Origin: Clitopilus passeckerianus | Taxonomy: Eukaryota > Basidiomycota > Agaricomycetes > Agaricales > Entolomataceae | Direction: 5' to 3' | Assembly (NCBI GenBank): GCA_944990035.1 | Contig: CALYLX010000143.1 | Location: 806,001 to 870,000 of the forward strand | Length of the DNA: 64,000 bases | In this document: piece by piece, positions 56,504-64,000 of the stretch | Layout of the letters: each line of letters begins with the position of its first letter | Numbering within the stretch: the first letter of the stretch is position 1 | Notes under the pieces: generated by a model | Database searches by the model: none | Seen by the model: the letters and a program-made list of their open reading frames with translations, nothing else | Told to the model about the DNA's origin: nothing | Program-made: the position numbers and the translations under genes

Positions 56504-58284
56504 CTACGCTAGATTGGCCCCCGATGAACAGACTAAGGTGCCGGTCTCAACACCTTCCACATATTGAGACCCACTTGCCTCCGGTAATTCGGGTAAATCA
56601 TCAACGCTCTGCCTAGGTGGTTCTTCAATAGCCCAGATCTCCGAAGAAAGAATGGGCCCCATCGTCCGATCCCAAAGTGAGCCTCCGTTACTGCCGTTTT
56701 CTCGAGGGTTAAATTGGAGAACAGATCTCCTTGCGTGTAGGGAACTGCCTTGGTCGCATCGGGCAGCTCTTCGGACGTGAAGCATGATTCGACAAGACAG
56801 GATTGAATGGAGGATGGGTTGGAATCTGCATCCGTAATTGTCAAGTTTATTTATATAAGACAACGTAATGTAAATCTCACGTTGCAAATAGACCAAGCAG
56901 CTCACGCTGTAGCAGACGAGCGCCATGTAAGCATAGTAGTGTGTTGAGCCACTCAACTTACCGGCCCCAGGTTTGCAACCAGAATGTTTGCAAGCGAAAC
57001 CACTTTTGAATTTGGACATTAGTTCATGCTGATTTATACAGGGTTTTTTGACTCACGTAATATGCAAAGGAAATAAAAGATGCTATCACTGTACAGAACC
57101 ACGAAAAGATGACCGGTTGAATGCCTGAATTTGGTGATCCAAAACCAGAGCGTGAGGAGAACGATGACTGCGGATGTTTAACTTGCTACATGTACGTGCA
57201 TCACGACGATAAACTCACTCAGCTCTTCCGCAAGCACAGGAGTAAATGCCTGCTGCGCAATTGGACTATGGCTGGTAGAAATGCAGCCCATCGTTGAAGA
57301 AAATGGAGGTTCGTTCCCTATGACCATTCGTTAATCATCTACAAAACCTTAAACCCCAGGGTACTCACAACGAAAAGAGTTGAGATATGTCAAGTCTACC
57401 CAAATAGTGGTGCACGATGCAGCCTGAGGAAATGTCAAGAATGAAAAGTCAAAGCTGACCTAGTTGAAGACTCACGAGATGCACAATAATGAGAGGCACT
57501 AGCACTCGCCTATTGTTTCCCGAGAGAGCGTAAGTTCTCAGAACAAGGATCACTGAATGCGTTAAATAATAAATTTGGCTTCGTAGACATGTAGATACCA
57601 TACCTTCTGCGCATATAACATCTACCAAGAGCAGCCCTAGGATCAACGAGTCAACATGATTGTAGACGATAAAACTTAAGACCCACAAGTAGTCGCACGA
57701 TAGATTCTATGACAAACCTGTAGACATTGAGAACGTTTCTTTACTACTGATGTTGAAATTATACCTCGGGCGAGAGGTTGGGAGCATAGAGATCAACGGT
57801 CAAAGTCAATATTGTGGATGCGCGCTAGCGTGGAAGCCAACTCACCATACAGAACCATCGGCATGGTAATGATAACGATATACCGAGCAAATAAAAATAT
57901 AATCTTGCCAAAGTTCCACTTTGAGTGCCATATCAATTCCACCTACGAAGAGTGAAGATACTGCGTGAAGGGTGATAACCATGACTGTACCTCAGCGTCG
58001 AGAGTCAGTAGATAGTCATAAATCTTTAGAGTGAGCCGCGAATGAGTTTACTGTATCTAGTATGCTGTTCTTAAAACTTACCAGGACTGCAAAGCTTGCA
58101 ACTGCGTTGATAGAGACAACATCAGGGGGACGCCTATTCGTATCAAACTAAGGAAAATCACCGGACCTTTTGCATGCTGTACAATGTCAAAGAGATGGAG
58201 GCTGTCGACTTGAAAAATGCTAACCTTGACAAGAGCAACGTGGGTGAGTGACCGCTCCAGCGTGTGATTTGTTGGTACTTGCAT
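56504..58284 (-). CDS. DUF6533-type seven-helix membrane protein
   Basis: Exons 58225..58284, 58082..58147, 57991..58023, 57846..57942, (57765..57799), 57604..57706, 57476..57552, 57369..57423, 57219..57317, 57057..57167, 56962..57002, 56881..56906 and 56504..56825. The first part holds the DUF6533 signature: SFAVLIYDYLLTLDAEVELI, then IIFLFARYIV. Later come ILVLRTYALSGNNRR, LTLWFWITKFRHSTG, LYSDSIFYFLC, SLANILV and LHSILSCRIMLHVRR, followed by an acidic tail. The bracketed exon, needed for VDLYAPNLSPE, has no AG acceptor: the sequence before it is TTTGA. With that site used the total is 374 residues in one frame; without it the gene is broken. Role unknown. Confidence 0.75.
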
Positions 58285-58289
58285 CGGGA

Positions 58290-60040
58290 CACAGTGTTAA
58301 TGCAAAGGCGACGCAAGACAGGAAGTGCTGCCAAATGAATTGAAATGCTTAAATAATTGGTCAATTGACGGTATATATGTGCTGAAGGTATTGATCGTGG
58401 CGTCGAATGTCGGGATACCCGAGCTGGCAGCCGCCTGAGATTGGTTGTGACGAACTGCGGCGGCCGAAACGCCCCCGGATATTCTATCTAGAGGCAACAC
58501 TGCTTAGGCCTGGATCGTTGTGGTGGGGAGGTTAAGAGGGTTTGAGGGGGGAAGGCGAATCCATGATCATCTTGGCGCTCGGAGGAAATGACTCCGAAAG
58601 ATCTGCGGAGCGGTTTGATTTCGACCGGAACTCGGAAGCAATGCGTATCAATTCAAATTCAGCGTAGAGATCGAGCCCAGGCTTCTTGAGATCCTGTCTT
58701 CTTGGGGATCCTCAGAGATGAAGGGGAGGTTTCAATGAAAATGAGCAAAGATAAATCTCAATTGTTCCTCATGCCTCCGAGCCTCCTGAGCCAAGTGAGC
58801 TTCTAGCCTGCGTATTACACAGCAGAGCAATAACAGAGACATATTGTCTGGTGGCATTCGTCCGTGTTACTGTTCCAAAGTAGCTGACTATAGATGCTCT
58901 CCTGTGTCAATACTGTGGTACCCCTTTGGGATGGTGTGATATTTGTTTTGCTGCCACAGCTTTCGAATGAGTATGCATGATTGAATTACGGCCCGAATGC
59001 CCAAGCTCATTGCCGAGTTTGATATGATACGCATAACCCGAGTCGAACGTCAACAATGGAAGCCATATCCTGACTCATACACCCCAGATGTTTGCCGTTC
59101 ATCATGGAGGTGGAGTGGCCCCTAAGGGAAATCAACGTGATGTTGGTGGGGAAGCATGCGGTAGGACGGAAAAGTGGGGACTCGGGTGGTGGAAGCGTAA
59201 ACGAATGGCGGCTTAGTGAGGCAAAGAGAATGGGTGTTATTGTAGCAGAAGACTATTGCAGGGGAATCTCAAGAATGACAAGAGCTCCCCTTCGTAAACA
59301 GCCGTGTCGTCCATCAAACGCGTTAGCACCCTCTCATTGCACCGCTGGTGTCTCAGTCTTTCTCAATGGCGTTGTTCCTCTCTACCCCCATGCGGTATGA
59401 AGGTAGATCAGACGTCAGTGGTTATATCTAGCTATGTGGACGGTGGGTTTCCGGTAATCCAATTATATGACGCAGTTTTTGCGATCGTTTGGGTGGCACA
59501 TAAGTCAGGATATAGTTCATAACAGATTCAAGGAGTTGGGAGTGCGAACGAAGGGGGTTATTAATAACCCAGGCCCCCCTCATACTCGGGAGACTACCGT
59601 CAAGCGAGCTGAAGACTGGAGGGTTGACTACATTTGGGAGGTATTTCATCTTGAAATTTTCCTCACCCTCTTACTCTAACATGGACATATGGATAACACT
59701 GATACGAGCGAACTCTACGGCTTGACTTTCTGGCGACGTCGAAGAATGATACTCCGTTGACGCCCTACGCTTGGTTAGCCCTTTACCCACCAGGTGATTG
59801 TGGAGGAGTCCGGGTAGCTGTTTCGTAATATGTCCAATAACTGATAAACAATGACATATGGGCTTCTAAACCCGCGTAATAGACCGGATTATAGAGCAGA
59901 TACTGTATTCGAGAGATGATATATTCTGTATCTCGCTCGTGAGGAATAGGTATAAAGCAGCTCATCCTCGACCTATCATACTCTGAACGCCTACGTTTCT
60001 TCACCGACATAGCTGATGGACGCGTTTTAAAGCGTTGAGT
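58290..60040. other. Unassigned sequence
   Basis: A 102-codon frame (59092..59400) and others have no recognisable features. Nothing is supported. Confidence 0.35.
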
Positions 60041-60044
60041 CGAA

Positions 60045-60491
60045 CTAAAAGACGAAGGCAGGACTTAACTCGGTAAAGGCCGGGCAAATGACAATGCTAC
60101 CTAATTTGGCACCTTGGGTCTTCAGCGGACTCACGTGTTTCGAAAAACCTGGTGGGTCTATATCATACCACCAAATGCTCACTTTCAGAGGCCAACGATG
60201 ATGAGTAACACTCTCATTCACCTTGCCGCCAAGCCTCGAGCCCCGGCCCCCGCAAACTCGCATGCTCATGGCCTTGAATGAATCATTTTCACCCCGAATT
60301 CTGAGTTTTACTTGACCCTCATTCAGAGTGCGTATCATATTTTTGCGCTGGGAATACCGTCTGTACTTACTTAGAGCTCTGTAAGAGGCTTCAATGACAT
60401 CCAAGTCTGCGTACACGAATCCCTTGGTACTTGAGGTCGATGCCGAGGATGTGGCATTTGGAATCATTAGAGTCGCATGGGTACGTCCCAT
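60045..60491 (-). CDS. Hypothetical protein, possibly spliced
   Basis: An open frame of 148 codons starts MGRTHATLMIPNATSSAST and has no signal peptide. A possible intron lies inside: GTAAGTACAGACGG (about 60370) to CTGAATGAG (about 60322), which would remove about 50 bp. The C-terminal part contains SIWWYDIDPP and GSIVICPAFTEL. No domain recognised. It may be part of a larger gene or a chance frame. Confidence 0.25.
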   Translation of the reverse strand: MGRTHATLMIPNATSSASTSSTKGFVYADLDVIEASYRALSKYRRYSQRKNMIRTLNEGQVKLRIRGENDSFKAMSMRVCGGRGSRLGGKVNESVTHHRWPLKVSIWWYDIDPPGFSKHVSPLKTQGAKLGSIVICPAFTELSPAFVF

Positions 60492-60499
60492 CCGCTGAA

Positions 60500-60985
60500 C
60501 CGCTCTATTATCTAGCTGACCTCCATCTCCCCACGGCCCTTTCCTCAGCCGGCTAGCAGTCTCCGCCTCCCAGCTTGCCCATGTTTATCGTCAAAGGTAG
60601 ACCCAAAATCGCTACGTCACCGATCTCTGGCACCTCGGCTGTATCAGTGACCATTCTATCGTGTACATCGTAAGCATGATTTGAGATCTTGTCGTTTACA
60701 TTATATAATCTGTAGTAGCGTTACATCTGTTATATATAGCATCCACAGACAAGTTGTAGTATTATCTGAGTGAGATCTGTGAGGCGTAGGTGGCTGTCGT
60801 TAATAAAGAACTCCATGCTCTCTCCAAGATAATCCGTGCTTGGGGATAATGTGGTCTTCAAGAGCAACGTGAAATTTGCAAACTTTAGTGAGCTCCCCAG
60901 AGCGGGCAGGGCATTCTGCCTACCGAGACGTTGGTGGAAAAGCTATGAAAGAGACCTTGTCGCAGCTGATGCAATGGGGAGGCAG
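60500..60985. other. Intergenic sequence
   Basis: No gene seen. TTATATATAG near 60732 is AT-rich. Confidence 0.4.
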
Positions 60986-60988
60986 GAT

Positions 60989-61046
60989 GGAGATAAGATA
61001 AATGATAAATTTGCCCAAATGGGGAGTTGAACCACAGCCACAACTG
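60989..61046 (-). repeat. GATAAGATAA element, copy L
   Basis: GAGATAAGATAAATGATAAA, GCCCAAATGGGGAG, CACAGCCACAACTG, as in copies J and K. Confidence 0.6.
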
Positions 61047-61049
61047 CAC

Positions 61050-62269
61050 GCAATCGCTGTCGCCCCAGACCATGCAGAATTTCGTATCCTTCTTTTTTCG
61101 TCTTCTGTCCTTCCCAGCCGACTACCTCTTACCGCTGAGAAACTCGTCTCCCGGCCTCAAGTTGTCACATACAATCAGCCTTCTCTCCCATATTTGCTAA
61201 CGGAAACCCTCCCCGATGATACGAGTCTTACGACAGCCTCCCACAGCAGCCGCTGCTCAATGTCATGAGAAGGTTCCAGGCGTTCTGGTCTTCTTCAAAC
61301 GGCCCATGTCTCAAATTTGGCTTGTGAGAGTTCTGGAGGGTCTGAGACACGTCGTGTATAACCTACGGGGCGAGCATCGGCAAGTTCGGACGCGGGAAGG
61401 GATTCTACGAATGAACGAAGTCCAACCGGAGGGGTAATGGGCCACGTAGGAGGAAGGCATCCTGGTGTCTTGGTAAGTTATATCTCCTCAATTCACTGCT
61501 ATCGGTCGCTAAACATGGGCCACAGTCACTGCACTCATTCATATCGTCATAGGCCCTGTCAAAGATCGTAGCACAACGGTGACACTTCGTTCCTCCACTT
61601 CATCCTGTGGTTCGGGCCGGCACCACCTTACATCTCCAACTAACCACTCCCCTGACGGATACTCGCGATTGAACCTCCGGGTTGCCGAGGATGTCCGCGG
61701 GTGTGGCGAGAAGTCGGTTGACTACGATGGGTACACTTCCCTTGCAGGTATGCAACCCCCACTCGATCCATTTATCACCCAGCTAACCCCAACGCCCTCC
61801 TTTCCTTCACACGATTACTCTCACTTTGACCGCCCTTGACGCCAACCTGACCCAGTCTCAAGATTGAAGGCATGTCCAGAATTCCTACCGCACTGATCTA
61901 GAACGCCAAGGCTCCGTCAGTGATTATCCTTTCATGCTCCCCATGGTACTTGTAAGTACGCCCGACACTTCGCCTGTCAACCCTGCACTAAGTGCTATTG
62001 CCATGTAGCGCTAAGCGCTAAGCTTCCATATTCCTCCAAAGAACAATAACTAATACCAGATTGGGCCTATACGCGACCTTGACCGGATCCGATATCGGTG
62101 GCTGTGGTTTAACCTGAGACGCCCGAGGAGGACTTCCGAGTCTGTCATCAGAATAACCTCGCTTGAAGTCTCCGCGTTCTGCTACTTATAAAATACGACG
62201 TGTATGTGGGGGAAGGGAACTATTGGTTTCCTATTGCTTCCTACCCGGATCCTTGTTTTCGTGATCACG
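61050..62269 (+). other. Duplicated block upstream of the 62.3-kb gene
   Basis: Partner of 52390-53184. It contains GTAAGTTATATCTCC (61473) and CGTTCTGGTCTTCTTC (61279), which relate it to the 45-47 kb modules. GGATCCGATATCGGTGGC (62085) is shared with 27416. No intact gene other than the downstream paralogue. Confidence 0.4.
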
Positions 62270-63681
62270 ATGCCCTATGAATTTCTAATATGGCCACTTG
62301 GAGCTGTATGGATCTCGTTCCAATCCAGTGTGGAGGGGATCGTACCTCTTGTCTTGCTCGCTGTGATAATGGGTAATGAAACACATCCTTTTGCCACGGC
62401 GCCGTTTTTCTCGGATTCATCTCCTTCTCAGGTTTCGCGTTCGTCATGCTGCCTATTAGTGTCGTTCTATTCCTGTGAGCTTTTTTGAATACCAGTTCCA
62501 TCGTCATCATTGCTCACGATATACATCTCCTTGATCATTCTAGGAAACGCCAAAATCGAAATCGTGCATCTTGGGTGTTCTTCGCACTGTCAGTACTGTC
62601 CCTATTGTCCCTCCTCTTCTTTGCCGCCTCGCAACTTCGCCTGGCATCCTGGAACTTGAGTAACTTCATCTGCATGCGAAGCAGCAGGATGTTACGTAGA
62701 AAGACTCGATGTGTCAATCCATTTGACCAGGGTACGTCGCCGGGGATAACTATGGTCAATTTTATAACGCAGGCAATCTTGGTGAGATATCGCAGTTTTT
62801 CGTCGACGAAAGAATGTAAATCAACAGGAATTTCCCATGGGTTGAAGCCCATTCTTAGCGATTCCGCGATCGTTTTCCGGATATGCTTAATCCGGAGACG
62901 CGGCTTTGTCAGAATTGTCCTAATCCTTGTATGGGGGTTATCATTACGTGCGTGAATCTCCGTCTGCAAAACACCAAATAGAAGTTGACTTGCTCGCCAG
63001 TGACTGGGGCGTGGTGCATCTTCACGTTGTCTCTGACGCTCACGACAGATAGAACCTCAACCGAGCTCGCAATAGCCACCGCTGGTGGGTATACCTCCTT
63101 TTCTTATGTGGCTACGTCGACCGCTTGTAATGTGTTGACCACGGGTTGGGTCGCTGCGATGCTTTGGTCAGAACATACATACTTATGAGCTTTAGAAGAG
63201 TCGTAACGCTGATACATTGACGTTCTGATGGTACAGGTCACATCGGAGGCAGTTGAGGGTCGAACTTGGGATCAAAAACGCTAGAATGACGCTTCCGCAG
63301 AGGATACTGGCGTTACTCGTTGAGACTGGTTCCATCTACTGCCTTTGCCAGGTTGGCCTGTATGGATAATATCAGGCAACGATGCGAACCTAATAACACT
63401 CCTTCAGGTCACATATCTAATCCTGATATCGCTTACACCGATCCACAGTGGGATCACGGAGAGTATGAATGTACTTCAGAGTCTTTATACCGGGATGTCG
63501 GTCAGTTTCAGTTCCTTCAGATTGATGATGTAGTCTTTGTTGACGAAAGTTACTGAATCATGTGAACGATTTCTAGGGCTTATACCCGTCGTTTCTCTTT
63601 GCTATTCTATGTATTCAAGCAGCGAAACCGGATGAGCCTACGTTCATCACGATCGGTTCCTTTTCCGGTCGGGAGAGTTGA
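62270..63681 (+). CDS. Eight-exon multi-pass membrane protein, paralogue 5
   Basis: Exons 62270..62372, 62432..62474, 62544..62781, 62848..62947, 63001..63166, 63237..63351, 63408..63500 and 63577..63681 give 320 residues in one frame. The first seven exon lengths are identical to those of paralogue 1 (103, 43, 238, 100, 166, 115, 93 bp). Landmarks are MPYEFLIWPLGAVWI, ILSDSAIVFRICLIRRRG, VETGSIYCLCQ and GLYPSFLFAILCIQA. The exon 6 donor is a weak GTTGGC. Sister copy of the 53.2-kb pseudogene within a segmental duplication. Function unknown. Confidence 0.85.
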
Positions 63682-64000
63682 ACTTGTTATGTCATAGCGC
63701 AGGTTCTGTAGAATGAATGGCATCAGATTTCCACTTTCCCTTTGTCGTCGTGATGTTGATAGTCCGTCTTATTGTGAGAGTGAGCGTGGTTTTCAGTTCA
63801 TCCCTTGGTTAAATGATCTGCTCTGACGCTTTTCCTCCTAAAATGTCGTTCCCAATGGCCTTAGAAGGCAGGTGAGAGGGCGAGAAAACGAAAGCCAGTG
63901 GCCCCTGGTCTGGTTAAATCGGGCGAGCACGAATGTTGGGCTTTCATCATAGCAAAACGAAGAATCCACCTCAAGGAGAGATCGAAATAAATAGTCATAA
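63682..64000. other. Unassigned sequence at window end
   Basis: No gene recognised. Confidence 0.4.

Noticed and set aside
1..64000. CRISPR arrays, rRNA or tRNA genes
   Set aside because: No direct-repeat/spacer array, rRNA-like conserved core or tRNA-like fold was recognised on reading; a covariance-model scan would be decisive for tRNAs.

Overview
The window reads as nuclear DNA of a basidiomycete fungus, most likely an Agaricomycete. The evidence is dense GT-AG introns of about 45-75 nt, a DUF6533-type seven-helix gene, several expanded multi-pass membrane protein genes, a sesquiterpene-synthase-like gene, a ricin-B-type beta-trefoil lectin and a fungal AhpC/TSA-type protein. All exon models were built by eye from splice signals, reading phase and comparison between copies inside the window; nothing was searched against a database.

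Region 0-34 kb is an amplified accessory region. It holds eight recognisable gene copies plus one remnant of a small secreted peptide family. Each precursor is about 75-82 residues: signal peptide, short propeptide ending in Lys-Arg, then about 40-48 residues with a conserved Cys pattern. Each gene has two exons; the second is only 37-52 bp and supplies a C-x-C motif. Most copies are on the minus strand, share about 0.5-0.7 kb of upstream sequence with a conserved TATA box and an ACCGTGGTAC-like element, and alternate with dispersed repeats that start with a GATAAG...CTTATC hairpin. The hairpin blocks also carry decayed copies of a second, unrecognised intron-containing gene family. Embedded here are an AhpC/TSA-type gene (20.2-21.0 kb), a 5'-truncated terpene synthase (21.4-22.3 kb) and an eight-exon membrane protein gene (27.6-29.0 kb).

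Region 36-64 kb is dominated by membrane protein genes. Four more members of the eight-exon family lie at 36.8, 40.0, 47.6 and 62.3 kb, with a pseudogene at 53.2 kb. Internal exon lengths (43, 100, 115 and often 166 bp) repeat exactly, which makes the models firm. One copy has lost an intron and another has a frameshift plus a stop near its 3' end. Two unrelated seven-helix genes lie at 49.7 and 56.5 kb; the second has DUF6533. A lectin gene sits at 38.6 kb. A serine carboxypeptidase gene at 42.7 kb has lost its catalytic-serine region, and an old-yellow-enzyme gene at 54.8-56.0 kb is broken. From 45 to 47 kb there is a tandem array of exon-intron-like modules.

The most interesting candidate is the peptide family: an apparently amplified, Kex2-processed, Cys-patterned secreted peptide family with a common promoter, two Cys subtypes (four and six Cys), and copies at visible stages of decay.
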